64,000 nucleotides of DNA from Candidatus Auribacter fodinae (GCA_003599815.1 QZJZ01000035.1:26356-90355); one strand, 5' to 3'; numbered from the stretch's first letter, positions 31,101-34,737 are shown. Notes: a model not told the origin generated them from the sequence alone. Made by a program: numbers and translations.

Positions 31101-33503
31101 TTTATTGGTGTAGGCGCTTTAACGGGAGTCTTGTTCATTATCGGAACAAAAACATCGGAACAGACGCTCGGCGCGTTAACCGCCACAATGCTGCCCTTAC
31201 TGCATATAGGGCTATTCGGGCTTGCGGCTTCATTTATGCCGATAGTTGTTATTCTTGCTGAAATGGTTGTTGGCTACATGGCTGGTTCTACGGCAGGGCT
31301 TATACTAAAACATTCTGTTGAGCTGTGGCATAATTTGATTACCGCTCCGTACAAGCGTATTTTGAATCTTAGTAATGAGCGGACTGCTCTTTTGTCGAAG
31401 AATCCGGCTGTACAGCGCAGGCTGATGCTGGAATCCGTAGTAAACCTTGTGGATGAGTCTGATTCCGATTTGGAATTCAGAAGCAAATTCGATAGACTGT
31501 TCCTCGACACGATCGAAACCGTAAGTGATGACGCCGTTGATTCGGATGGCGGGCAGATACCGCAATCCACTCCGCCGGCGCCACCCGCGGCACCCGGCGG
31601 CGAGACCCCGGACGGTATTGTCCCGACACCGGAAAAGCCGTCTGATGACGGCGGGTTTATGAACCGCATGCAGTCTGCCGGATCATTTATGGCGCGCCAG
31701 TTAGGGTTTAATCCTTTTGAGTCTGATATCGCTGTACGGGCGGTAAACTCATTAACCCGGGGGATTTCGGTTGAGCAGGCGAAGGCGAATGTTGCGGATA
31801 TCATCGAGTCAACAGACTGGGGGCAGAACCGGTTAACACTGTCACAACTGATATCCATTAACCGTATGAAAAAATTTGACTTGCGTGACCAGCTAAGGCG
31901 AGGCGATATATCTGAGCAGGAATTCAAAAACAGAATGGAGTCTATTGCTAAGAATGAGAAATCTTTGCTTCAGATTGTAAATACGATAGCCGCCCGGGCC
32001 GATAAAGGGTATTTTGAGTCGCTGGATTCCGTGGCATTTACTCGTGAAGGATTATTTTCTGCGTTGAGGAATATACGGAATGAGATGATAGCGGATATCA
32101 GGGCGCAACAGCTTACGCAGGAAGCTGAAACAATACAAATATCGTATACGGAACGGCAGTTCGAAGTATACATCAATATTATGAACGAGTTGTTCTATTA
32201 CCATAACTACCGCTTTAACGAGTCGATGAACGGGTTGATGTACCTGTTGCTTGCGTTGGAGTCGTCATCTTCATTGATGCGTGAGCCGAACGGTCTGATA
32301 CCTGCATTACAGAAAGCTGAAGAAGATGGGATTCTTCCGCGTGAAATATATAACAGCGTAATCGAAGTTGTATTTGGCAAGAAAAGCAGGCTGTTTACCT
32401 CATTCCTTGCTTCTGCGCGGACAAACACCACCATTGCCGGCGCGGATCAGGGGCTTGTGGATTATATTATTGAACAGGAAATAGTTCCGAACAGACACCG
32501 GTTTATACCCGAAGAGATTAACGGGCTTGAGGGGAGCACAGTCGTGGCTGAACAATCCGTACCGGCGCAGGCATCATTGCCCAAGGATTATGTGACGGGT
32601 GATATATCTGTTTTCTTTGAGCAATTTAACCCTGATGTTGACGGCGACAGGCTGGTTGAGTATCTTGCCGAATATTCGCAGGACAGGAATATTCCCAAAC
32701 CTGCGGCCGAGGCAATATCCCGTAACCCGTTGTTAAGAAGTATACCGCGCGCGGCTGAACCGTCCGTTATTTTTGGAGCGGTTCATAATGTGGCGAAAAA
32801 GGCGTCTCTTAACCTGAATGCCACGTTGCAGTTAATTCGGCTTCTGGAAGAAACGGGATATATTCTCTCATTTGTGAATGGTAAAGATATGATTGTCCTT
32901 GATTTCGACGCGTTTGACCTTGTGGCTGATGAAAACAGAGGCAATCAGAACCAGAAACAAATGCTCACCCAGTATATCGACGCTTTGAAACTACGGTATG
33001 AGCAGTTTGGGCGTGAAGCGCGCATTATGGTCTTCTCCGAACAACTGGACAGCTGTGAAATACAGGCACGCCTCGGTGAAACGCTCAGAACAAGAATTGA
33101 TCTTATCTTCGGTAAAGAAATGTTTATTGATTTCGGACTTGCTGGAAGCCAGGAACGATTTGTTCAGTTTTTCGCAGACAGGATAATGAACCAGAACGTA
33201 AACCGGTTAAATATTAAACTGTTTACCAATAAACGCGATATATCGCAGACAGCTTCGCACGTCGGAACTCTTGTTGTGTCTCCTAACGTGACGGTGTTTG
33301 ATGCACTGAAAATATTCGCCAATGTTCATCCGGGTGTGGAGACAGTGAATATTATGTCAGGGAATGACACTCTTGCGGATTCATTTGCCCGGCCCGGCAA
33401 TTATTTATTGCTTGGAGGCAAAGAATTGTCTATAAGGGGAACACGTGAGGCGGCTCCTCGCAGGAACCTGAATTTCCGCAGTTTTATCGATCAGGCCGCG
33501 TAA
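4140..33503 (+). CDS. Giant multidomain exported/membrane protein (9,787 aa)
   Basis: Single uninterrupted ORF. N-terminal signal peptide MKKQFIRIVSIILAQSMVFSSLVWAD; TraB/ChaN-like head (VIHIQDAHTNYSAQ ... VLVAGGFHTRGI); long helical and Gln-rich segments; six-hairpin-glycosidase-like region; duplicated barrel-like modules; coiled coils; several multi-TM clusters in the last third. Confidence 0.93.
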   Translation: MKKQFIRIVSIILAQSMVFSSLVWADLDPDSIKIPEKIGYIRDKYVNPQDTRVVIHIQDAHTNYSAQKYLSQILGYLNSEYKTSLIGLEGAAGEIDTSEFSAFPDKAVRESVGEYFLNTGRIDGVEYYSIVENSPSGHDVYTINGLETRELYRSNLSAFLSSLPYQQKLLDFCKMQKKNLTQIKLALYPALLIEFDDLIESYYFYNIPFSDFCHKLFYFCENNLIEYERYKHLGALFNLMKLESSIDFNNLEKERINAIKLLHTKSFPKEQHVSLLNKEIEFRTKKISPLEFYLYLTDLFTDYSIDLAQFENLTKYLEYLRVFEAIDQKEVFGELYAFIESVYDSLIENDDQRLLHDISRFVNLINKFPSLEITHEGIADYYELRERLSCSAIQKFVLDKGHELNLPVEAIPDITELDHSLASFEEFYSAASERENVMVHNALRMLEEKNGNAIVLVAGGFHTRGITRLLKEKNISYVVVTPKMENNATIPYLDLLRNYYSPLDAMLIANVSTLKIASWLTAEQPLAYTERAQFLRDKLKLLLTTTAVHAEWRKLRDQYSVEEQHAIKQPLEQQIKSAVDALVRQVGYESLLSVNSVDIDIRNQAVAVNISINGLPDTITVSLSDSPDRLPLPVGLAENMLEVIRFGTGLTTHIYTPNGHSLLAEQYALLRHGVMQAVWNSPLTSGDIVRAVQQAFPDMQLTGKRIESIIEDLETMGFIEASATGVYSVSETPLNKAVTALVIQSVARHDNGQFESRMLETAVLPSGLRSVLESDKIGGLIIDPTLSLNIIYDFAQALSDRSLAEKYQPGAEIPFSNNTRITITQPVGQETYIVSLSTVPEQYATETDIARSIMEAFELSGQGRSPYQGINWIAMQILREALGPQMDTTDIDFSVLSLSYKLTDEEKTALIEAILARAPLSDQQRGLIETEMRGILNLNVDKPAAYTKNVALLLMGKEYQAYYLKAYQVLTLINPDLKTGDQFDELVNRSIVGLYSYSEEGYKDWLALVQSALHSAPESVNRTLFNTAAAELVEKALANGNSGSELLAEIQDVFTRMIVAGAAGLSSYDSAIPLLASENQRTTLLDQMAAERLTARFVSQDKSSGASLTVLHRTDEQSYLAYSEESHSLYTIKVVPFDTEKSAFVFPAGLANTESEFADAGGFVITRINSVDAGIAADARQYLYHQLLKSSWEEFLNNEQLLSTPVDINTEAFAASKVDAKNAVLRALNMSLDGINARISVLGSNTGRLRQELSQKQDALLAMREELETLETMDTQRAQIFREALDKIDRQEQEARQVLRTGLPTVEDSISAYLASRMLNYLVDGLLIQPDMRAVETQLAQWMGLYDVPQGVSLAQNLLNSPEKAFSLRYEYIISPPFARSLYEALPEGTPDSVVRSLFNVQDGRVALSENLKKKIYERLASMNGQPVLAQSIAAIMTIKELERTRGPQDARLEIESLRYQLRTIANTAFLEQTASQDISGYNTVSGKFEQTVVGGYTGTYFDHQRTELYNQASADRQKVQERIRQLKEQISVAQEDIQRSAQAVDAQTSKQRVTALYLQYLQRAFVGHTVGNRNIPGLIEEVENGTLFEQIIDPLLLTLDSDKAKAALYRKALDFAIYDQIEAEKAALPVVSSSTLAEVVVSLRQIERTYLMRSMAQPAEQPMISIKGSTLAPQFLLHGADTAAEFAPAQNIQGNARIKHLMENSLYYLSTIDASLAQRVSSEMRIAVSSLAFHPATASFQTQLQSQFRSTMTLLIEKSVYEYAMSLIESQPDVAVKIMAAAIAHAGQIAYQSGQDFSTAQAVANSVLGTDFQGMRDMIAYESKLDPAVVYAAPITGTFNLPEFLADTTVSVESKYQYAVARLFGTQDLNNYIAELFNGFDPQSNDASYVALLSRLQDVIANYAAQLEMSLKSVEMAVGQDGQPVYVVTFPNKQSVSLTEKDFNAFQSLFYNVSSSLQGYYVPGKGIGLMVRGTDGQFVQFPPVVQPYTTGERVNTVLELARVRRLEDVTIDSDVRAQLLSVISPQRETGVESLQLYAQQRDEAVTIKGVYDGIASLISAENPGVWNSLHPAEQKGLASLLLINNTLPLKWIGMVSGIYDETVPVAVNTRVMELYKAYAGTSQGAIGVDVVLELNDVMSSRLWDTLSPQQKHAVFRAVVAKYADDLSETQKAQLTKYYQSVEPVSAFADESLSVEALEFVWNITRRPVELSDDELFVRDESNRMLALINAAIQSREQVEDPDLAQTLPEIRALETLRNAVENLKISMTNTLVDRFNEEYAGIFKLDVSRAFIAENTDSVLAYLDTLRQPLDLDAEAYPVAAQLQKLLDRYTAIRNLWNSGDRTAALDQLKALSSEIKQFAPTVSFAVLRSEDMYVFEDDVQVLESIIESGEYFAAYELFNGFDRLFGEFLMQVPEPLVPAGILAYPSFVVGNIQPQPGVTEITVRLKPEGERLLPGEYADEIEQNVYNEVGIVSTRGNIYIGASNILEPSESFPEDHKSAFYAAFRSRADGITQRLARLEAAGIPALEQLLRFKTDVRFSESEKTALGEGFTAQNVMLGTQDFGLTVPVAMHPVLFREMQNNQLRLFQLLQTYVEQAAFFVHESPNLDLAESILSEVEKIIGSLTLISPVLRNNLIFAVRRDIEEIRERKEQSDADRAEDAVLIHRSARVTAPLAPSIGRNHKITRILKGAFEDLQRTVNEGFAEEVKNSFSIVVGNRPDKNPPPNTVFLSPNFFDMLMYLAQDEKTIDYASALLARQLFDAYRNRPRLLTNLVLSSVNEGENTPERFLIPVQMTAGEITESFSGQVIMPFDISYDNYGRPVVNMNGSQTITVFRNGVPVQVTDRKNSASDVNLFTGKRVASVFIGDDSRARETVFPLTSDAGILRDIGFRPVRNELGSLIGLEALSDIEHWIGSISPEDTSVYFLSKNGRTVALVKADKETDTIFPLLPSEHLNPLLGTDNDQGALDILRNMASQRRDAIKKAERVELETARTESDGMKKAVTSVVSYVLLASVVLGTFSGCGNNQSDQPQPVPGVDTPTTVDQLPYANVLDFYKPLDPNLVIDEATRISNIALLEQARQSFELQLLQLNQKGDDSSTQAVELRTKIEQVNKRIQELISLPASRIITSGSDSAQFKTVAVTGQPDVQLPAELEQGLRATLSDAELKALLNDLRLFSLNQMIDRRGANATKDEKLNKFDGFIKSYSGPTDHQDHKSLVRYGRVVPYDQAISIYADLVEGDYGTARRKVEALFKIMEYESASGLQGVIRFGYNTTDDLFESPLAPLGNTSWALKSIFAYVDITGDRSVLTGNKGAVLNKAMQFILSQQVMDQNDPRYGLFRAGTKTERRGGVTVETQNEFVVFEHLADMHDLLNLAYRVTGNPVFKERRILLDNQTLKTLLVDQGDTQGAYFRPNINPDGTFGKGIAIDDLTWAGSMVLTMEHVPLERRMELARRLITHVRNNFVVEQDISNMKQPAPAQAVVMNQSLINERTSTPRPKSVIGVKFFDGVFGDEFIQEMNWDDPSVMSVQFEATLGYVHLLFQTAALSNNAQERAQLMREARFLLDNIVKYHKLNSQDKGLAYSTRNISEVQTTLESIIATDTYRTILGIWANPRLMWTFLGATESSLQGTRNVLVKTDGTQPLVTDPMQEIRQQMGLRQGLFSDATGTPQTAPVVTPQLTPQGLVPPVVSGLSTFVIDAKTGQVVHPPTKYGTSAIGSAETPSVGTVMRDDFRSVLRFLQNATDLVSFGVDDIDSWKGSFYTPSAWTVNRSALQGFTPVQGKEYTASIVNGELVVLNDTAVPLQKIRQLAPVSAGDRFTVSISGNNITIRSTLSGTEYDRYGDFSGTTKGIYSDKGAPFVLSLSDYPELASLPKNVTLNARIGADRKSLMITQQSPLLQASVQSVLGTSFYAPDGVQFKIMANPDGTVRITEQTDVASLHQNPWTPNITPKDFPIMFQALRAKGVSALYVNTEPLVLSSTVQGMDSRQYYYQLIEAARREGIKVYAIQGHPDWVTQSGASTASLYIDELGKKQLDFDGYILDVQPDNLPQWISGSAELRAKFSTAHVQIIKTLTEKINYYAGERIPVMSYQSSSVLTEGVPQLPTNSDVLVIRATTSEEILKQVRAMNPDKTFRIYIEGGMQKDPKKTFLFREQDMKSVLQEVTLALRSDVQFGRNFAGFVVNQDTGEDLLHLLRNGTGRDMQARIKDSFYRAPDGAIYLVSNLYNMLVAGAKPELLHKGQTDPTQGHEVVQTLNARLEALARGISGAGNIDHMIRSVVETIHRDRPTILSDSPPLGAEIGSLVSLLNIIWGEQYTDIGSITGVEIIGRDANGKIVKRWTDIVNNPVPIVVSQQSNIARLEVKATVSASTDTKDIFPAYIGFLTHHPGSGGVVTEASSDEFTLKPGESTSVSFNVEVTRQGFSGFSLVLFNGKKFSSATKVVDMAGSFGHRWNLLAEWIRGHADSFPQFYLDATSKDTGLKVNEAGIYASTVTTQIAIQDFTITDFSRERGETLAGLLSSSGVSSLVLDGSKIAELINTSKDRQGAQTSVSEFVNALGRSGIKVHMMIGNKTWLDDTSPYLVLKRDLNTMFGLKIPYSGVVINLDLDPNGLLYKEISTLVKNEGFAEPVLYQPTVYQSSAGPTSALGSRADLLKNLRSGADRLLLTGTTIDEVKTVLSQLGNPSPADLQGLAQIVTEDDLKDFIKTGYPNLSRIEKLLFNFASIKRLPLVQLGEVASDVKMVTPANIYQPADGTPYVSVNVEHVGNADVGHFNAVVELSNTYTGERKTVSFPVLLKKGEKRIVNIPIENLEPGQWRYDVSFVPDYYERLPSYIHSMPLAPSGTSVKVGQFDFTTYAQQRDIGERTVTVAGVDFQLIERYGPDNRPAVRFYDEAGKPVIMALDDLRKGVSYGLGPSKIFVNVSKTIFNEWAVEVGGEEVTIGQYRDGREVLSIGIPHKARVFGFIQKGLPKITVSDVKITSDDQFIDSHQSQIVPIQLSTPVTVDGYTVLFNKTLLEDIFELVVTGTDGQITRRTFHKNNPMRSVVLGNKLLIFGTNSKNQTVGVISDFVRANVSFSVSNTGTSLLRYQPEIAFQHPLVGEISIPSEEHVTIHPGQSHTTTATFPIPVDVLAVDKMQMDSLLTRTQKIADSYSRFLTEGRIKVDSGELLQKDYAAQIQTRQQAFMTDITAVLNELSTLVTAIQSKNLTQELALEGTVSLAQRKIQITDVVNRIQRAQPSDFDRLYIDAVQVVTSVKRDLGDLSTQELGYRLSILDLANMLGEPVFLLGPGGENMGPLVREVVIDPVMNKTMPQQIRRVAKVEPFIIEGVFSEKDVFQRLTDIQGAELNYSTGFSQLFFLNQELHRVRSADIPTAELAAKIAQENIGILQHDLKYARTVKRADMYTAFATELTAVQPEDPAHIIETMVIVEKAVGDLSHNIIARFLMGDQKTFLTSMPVTTQSMQQLFQRIAGSSSMAEVDGHIETFMKGQDKAEIERVKQSVHRIVTSDSQIKEKALAMTVVVLDEMNLKNDFALESIAKLRQFYTNDRDILPNLIAHLKKYKGQSLSWSEMNSIIKSYAAQHGKQYEYYGTYVGQNIDETIRYMEMNHNRSRMRLFALGVMEERIKADEISRNVNALGTATDDQIRQAQTAYQRAAAYYFQLIGVNRDFEIITDFNTMISRVEASSLPRADKDRVIDRIKKHRSDYAQYLDYISVREAELTTAQQQVKVRQQAVTDAKALLAKLEAVQKTHTEYVADLNTFRNDSWQKYQDAIRALPAPKAIEFINKVYGVYGDILRTEVTDAQQALIAKQMITREMEQNRKRVAELNDQYYKEPVAARRQIILTEIRDLKEKIYQAESQLAFYAWYIPQITDRVKATQQRLSQLQGAARDLGGRIDPSQWQTVMDTAAKFIADERGGSAAFVDTYDKLAAGRNALMSDMRSLTKGYAYPLTTDEVLQDMENTLPVFSRQLQTQIRLMSKQIDQASGVITRQDDAGTAYSTLAQEIMKDAQFRQVVSVPDGSTVKLTSVSVSQFDAAGFTQRLQDLAGRLRQAKTYQQAQAISSELSALNKEFQDYFVRLQKTAEDKAPTLTFEFQIVSKGKVVTTVTTSITQRTDIGRVTGYAVSVKPAGKQAINLTGTGVMGSTAPVYQGIADFRMSTLLLEDWITQTKENADDISIISQGLTLEIKKRAPISPITVTIPQNTRIFVDGKWKDIPKGSYTIKGTFVEAMEELDALIDALEEPAGTARIRVAALDSLRAALQKAHSEIPVVPAGKTFLADPAAEKITMKTAVKNAEENVAIAEALLKQSTSSFEVAKWAVEQAEAGITQASADLTSAETALTTAKDKVTKARRDSLKEFSEMFELLTGNDYSAYVASHADENQFRVTLNTAHLGPQNKALLDTLKKMALPPVDLKQRYSVYGEPISFNYSDLSLGSVTRSYLSLDIALSGGLYTIKWHPTEPGRIDIFMSYTIDTKGFEMDRYNNQRRHFLTMLRNIASREQFVVLGSKVEQVSKSIDEYRDAVSWLQYLEINVRNAQENKVRAELNLARARQFLTTQQFSLIRQREALNSRQRELTIAQSILQRVQVEANDTVTDDELLGSFRPQQQYTVADDEGDLAKKSDLLSDSDKGLDSMQKRDAVFAKLFARIIYGIVGLIFTLFKLDSAKKLLNKKDIREEQEKDRQAEQARTGLLKKLVKYLSLDSVTVSEIVPFSGRRELNLARNKRQFTRAGRLMKRWGVDTFAVVGDAMKEKGKFIDEDVLSYKDLFAKERYEGMTRIEKWTYQSRLFFRLFRGSVDDTLASKKFKRVWLGLSLAAGIFVLPFVPLPAFGLLGGLASTITMPWFVWAPLMYILPRTLYNVTVLSMAAFGVAKLLVFIAFSLFKWAFTKALYAVFLPVMPFLVLGQKIITAVTGLKFNVADVQNLPSFIVGLGGKIYRTLRAPLRNQTPAGKDFSIDFSQRVLEKARSWVRDNGLGELENLPAAEAQKIINSFVVEETIKTTKHVVFQDEGNSLRVNIGSAVDDLRLSPGIFANMPAIYVPFFLPTKAHFNKWFWGIMIQNVTQSLQYAASMGARALRGAERGAIAKHAVFSHIVSKSELDIHSFLFMVQPRWLVGHLHVIREELLGGRIVIDLAFNDARELENKQAPEGVQQWDNLEDYVNYLIENNAELPELNEEALHQIFTGNFPIEFNFPAEMSEEQRQAFRDHVTAQFDQLVQLAAGYYRAYPDEFNPFYGPGENVTFSGHFPDVSLLDDGDRGALGTYEPTEGIFYVRGNYFGGLNYAPGGIVVKEKDGKLEFVPTGEPVRVEYQQKEEHGKGPSKIPGTKATNLNAIMLAIQGQTYLSRRVEPQPDGTKKVFIEFRDAHQDHLPEVQTAKEEFEEQNEQRGQRFRRGWWKVAKKLFVNIFDETTGQYVSVNLNTKLGFEPFAGFKGFLARWKTLTVGAVLGVLPVSLYGWLQDPINAAMQAAYSPALVKKASEYEMYTNAQVYSAIGTEVSDIERILNNARFKLGDVSLRFPDESELQSPEGREAFAAMLYDIARNVDIHMPRELFIANADILLDTHRSILDFLIAVELSRLRERREQNNSFITSWEKGLTEYGAALMNVQEYLHKIGTVFPQNSNQQKALRYLAAIPGMSDEQISFDVQGETEPRAFDLRTAYRIGVYNRTSQNYMAAYNHIAGMTYHGSHDDNVHRSGALEAQLGDRGREPILRLGQERNELQGTRSWAKISPKGPLAIFQMKTMAKRLRNVDSTNPAAVFMRELVDVANRNGTPIDRIIIHDGRGNAPSSNPAEWHIIVVSDSQTFLATPDALRPLLRKALESPQLSGLAVNEKAIQVIHREGLNTLAKFNALTGNGYELEAYNEITERMRSAASARVGKWIHGIRILFGVDNEQEIGKVMEPVSKLAGKQAQADPLIAGLKASYAKKKSFLNTIRSFITISESNLFDKLITVPLMFIIKNSLPLGLAALALVGPGALFAMLSGLVLAPFSMPLVLSVAGIAGFAGAVLAAAYVVSLPVVLIASIYNYSLNYGIFRQTRELKKILVDESFGAVSMKGLYAVLNQKKWEAYKAGMDAVINRTAGIEDVGPNDISPVRSIVNGFRTDSALIHEAKDETAQQAELVRAALENGFTIEPSTVEEEYLASTRPDDTGVEESFQEFSYNHTEIEPAVEEVSAELARRGSLLLDNLRRAAAENPQELMTAINAYIAQRRQLEAQAGYEDRFEDVTLEDIQALYHVSQELKRSGYMNVRSETGRNDIKVLGKIFGLNYEDAMDMLSSYWSEAQWPVAVGIPFMPGTTKGRFRVATRGANLEDARPIPLLSAMMTFAEPPWLAGLSAFNILDTEADDPAFALAEDTKFGIMGVYNPPLYPNTPAISIHLKKYIEEQYERRLFGESSYKTAAQVGKGFSVLHGIDSLFTHPIFTVGTNAEVRDDWREVMDTVFNAKANKRDEISYEGAGRGSGWLNYIIFGYSLYGHLAKRVGAFPPGVAQAMRQVQYIKTLDEEMDGRLLQVIRYLQITAPTPVFNGLAGVDFRLAVSIAKGLEKVNVEGKDSSQVLNELIQQAIAEVVARKDTAGRRKAYDEFMQGNRLFGHDLPYPEQYIPEAEPEQQKEAAELTEDETHVINELRSLGYSQSDIEDIIANIANLDPAVRLAALKNIQQATVTPARGMGKAREVLWKFRFNKAIPEKILQKRIIRTKLGSVLNFVMIAGSIALWGWWAMAIPMLFFIVDTIGIFKGYRLKNVIRPIVGALGVIGTASFLPAFGFIGLAPLALFYIYLFGGEKAAEYLLNAIDRVPIAFMRAAQEQYNKNSLVEKMRFLGMEDSFNPALKREIIKETVALIGERAQSEAEYNNMFREKFVLTTLENSYLTKLRQYYQQTYGDRAEEMEQAMLDSLSKFAVDQRLRIVKHIYSRLSKSFTTAELNLYLLTRSKTGEKMEYKSRIGKLRDYFTSRGKERLLGGIAASILLTTAFILFGFSLSPLGFIGVGALTGVLFIIGTKTSEQTLGALTATMLPLLHIGLFGLAASFMPIVVILAEMVVGYMAGSTAGLILKHSVELWHNLITAPYKRILNLSNERTALLSKNPAVQRRLMLESVVNLVDESDSDLEFRSKFDRLFLDTIETVSDDAVDSDGGQIPQSTPPAPPAAPGGETPDGIVPTPEKPSDDGGFMNRMQSAGSFMARQLGFNPFESDIAVRAVNSLTRGISVEQAKANVADIIESTDWGQNRLTLSQLISINRMKKFDLRDQLRRGDISEQEFKNRMESIAKNEKSLLQIVNTIAARADKGYFESLDSVAFTREGLFSALRNIRNEMIADIRAQQLTQEAETIQISYTERQFEVYINIMNELFYYHNYRFNESMNGLMYLLLALESSSSLMREPNGLIPALQKAEEDGILPREIYNSVIEVVFGKKSRLFTSFLASARTNTTIAGADQGLVDYIIEQEIVPNRHRFIPEEINGLEGSTVVAEQSVPAQASLPKDYVTGDISVFFEQFNPDVDGDRLVEYLAEYSQDRNIPKPAAEAISRNPLLRSIPRAAEPSVIFGAVHNVAKKASLNLNATLQLIRLLEETGYILSFVNGKDMIVLDFDAFDLVADENRGNQNQKQMLTQYIDALKLRYEQFGREARIMVFSEQLDSCEIQARLGETLRTRIDLIFGKEMFIDFGLAGSQERFVQFFADRIMNQNVNRLNIKLFTNKRDISQTASHVGTLVVSPNVTVFDALKIFANVHPGVETVNIMSGNDTLADSFARPGNYLLLGGKELSIRGTREAAPRRNLNFRSFIDQAA

Positions 33504-33525
33504 TTCATTACAGGTTACTAAACGA

Positions 33526-33562
33526 AAAAGGCGGAACCTCTCAGAAAGAGGATCCGCCTTTT
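33526..33562. terminator. Bidirectional Rho-independent terminator between the giant gene and the convergent ferritin-like gene
   Basis: AAAAGGCGGAACCTCT-cagaa-AGAGGATCCGCCTTTT hairpin with A-run/T-run flanks between convergent genes. Confidence 0.9.
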
Positions 33563-33587
33563 ATGGTACCAGTACTGCACTATTTAC

Positions 33588-34139
33588 TTATTTGAGGAAC
33601 TTTGAGACAAACGGGGATGTTTCTCCTCTGCGCAGAAAATGCCCTGACGGCCCTTCTCCCAGAAATTCCGAAAACCACGATTCGTGTTCGATTTCCTCGT
33701 TTAGAATAGCCAGAGCGAGGTCGTAGGTTCTGTGGTCCTTGCCTGCGGTCATATTGCATATTTCTGTGTATCCCTTTACGGCACATCGTTCTGCGTCAAC
33801 AAGGACTTTCAGGATTTCCATAGCGTTTTCGGGATTTTTCGGCAGGTTCGCCGGAGGGCATGCGGACATATCATGGAATTCCTTCATGCAATTCGGCAAT
33901 TTGCCGCCAAGCTCATATATGCGGGGCATCAAAGCTTCGAAATGATTCCTGTCTTCTATCCTCGCTGTTTCCGCAATTTCTTTGACGCCTTCACCCTGTA
34001 ACCCAATCAGGTTCGCTCGCAGGATTGTGTAATAATAGTAGGTTGTTAGTTCCGCGGACGCGTTTTTGATCAGTAACGTTAATAACTTGTCCAGATCAAC
34101 GCCAGCGCTTTTTACCATATTGATTGCTACTTTTGCCAT
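33588..34139 (-). CDS. Dps-like ferritin (DPSL/thioferritin-type, with a CPPA-x-LP segment)
   Basis: ASAELTTYYYYTILRANLIG, E..DRNHFEALMPRIYELGG, SACPPANLP, AERCAVKGYTEICNMTAGKDHRTYDLALAILNEEIEHESWFSEFLG: four-helix ferritin metal ligands. SD-like aaggaggc upstream of the start. Confidence 0.85.
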   Translation of the reverse strand: MAKVAINMVKSAGVDLDKLLTLLIKNASAELTTYYYYTILRANLIGLQGEGVKEIAETARIEDRNHFEALMPRIYELGGKLPNCMKEFHDMSACPPANLPKNPENAMEILKVLVDAERCAVKGYTEICNMTAGKDHRTYDLALAILNEEIEHESWFSEFLGEGPSGHFLRRGETSPFVSKFLK

Positions 34140-34224
34140 GTTGAAGCCTCCTTTTGCTGTTGAATTGTTTCATTCCTGATGACTTTGGCTTTGATTAAGC
34201 CGCTGTAAATTGCACATAGTATTA

Positions 34225-34250
34225 ATTACTAAGTAGTAATAATTACTACT
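34225..34250. promoter_or_regulatory. Putative Fur/PerR-type operator upstream of the Dps-like gene
   Basis: AGTAGTAAT-A-ATTACTACT perfect 9-bp-arm palindrome (34232-34250) overlapping ATTACTAAGTAGTAAT (34225-34240). Same ATTACTA half-site as at 34722-34737. Confidence 0.7.
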
Positions 34251-34265
34251 TAAAGACAAAAAATT

Positions 34266-34694
34266 TTATTTGCTGCATTTATCGCACAGTCCTTCCAATA
34301 CGACACGCTTATTCACTATTTTAAATCTATTCTGAAGTTCCTGTGGAATTTCAATGCAGTCAAGTGATTCGCTGGAGAAATCAATTATCTCGTAACATTT
34401 CATGCATCGGAAATGGTGATGTGTTTCGATGTTCGGGTCAAAGCGTTTTTTCTCGCCGTATCCTTCCACGACATTAACGATTCCCATCTGAGAAAAGGAG
34501 AGCAGGGTTCGGTACACCGTATCGAACGAGATATTGGGAAAAATGCGTACAATGCGCTGATACAGGTCGTCCGTTGACGGGTGGTCTTTCGCCCTGACCA
34601 TCTCCTCAAAAATAGCCGTTCTTTGAGGGGTGATCTTTAATCCGTGCTGATTGCATTTTTCCCTGAATAAGGCCATTGACTGTTCTATGTTCAT
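34266..34694 (-). CDS. Fur-family transcriptional regulator (Fur/PerR)
   Basis: HGLKITPQRTAIFEEMVRAKDHPSTDDLYQRIVRIFPNISFDTVYRTLLSFSQMGIV winged helix; METAL region HHHFRCMKCYEIIDF; C-terminal CDKC. Confidence 0.93.
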   Translation of the reverse strand: MNIEQSMALFREKCNQHGLKITPQRTAIFEEMVRAKDHPSTDDLYQRIVRIFPNISFDTVYRTLLSFSQMGIVNVVEGYGEKKRFDPNIETHHHFRCMKCYEIIDFSSESLDCIEIPQELQNRFKIVNKRVVLEGLCDKCSK

Positions 34695-34721
34695 AACACA
34701 AGACCCTTATGCTATTTTGAT

Positions 34722-34737
34722 ATTACTATATAGTAAT
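34722..34737. promoter_or_regulatory. Putative autoregulatory Fur/PerR-type operator
   Basis: Perfect 16-bp palindrome ATTACTATATAGTAAT just upstream of the Fur-family gene start. Confidence 0.7.

Noticed and set aside
4677-32434. Many 60-240 aa ORFs antisense to, or in alternate frames of, the giant gene (e.g. 26264-26983 minus, 31274-31927 minus)
   Set aside because: They lie inside a long uninterrupted ORF, have low-complexity Ser/Arg/Ala composition typical of shadow frames and show no recognisable motifs.
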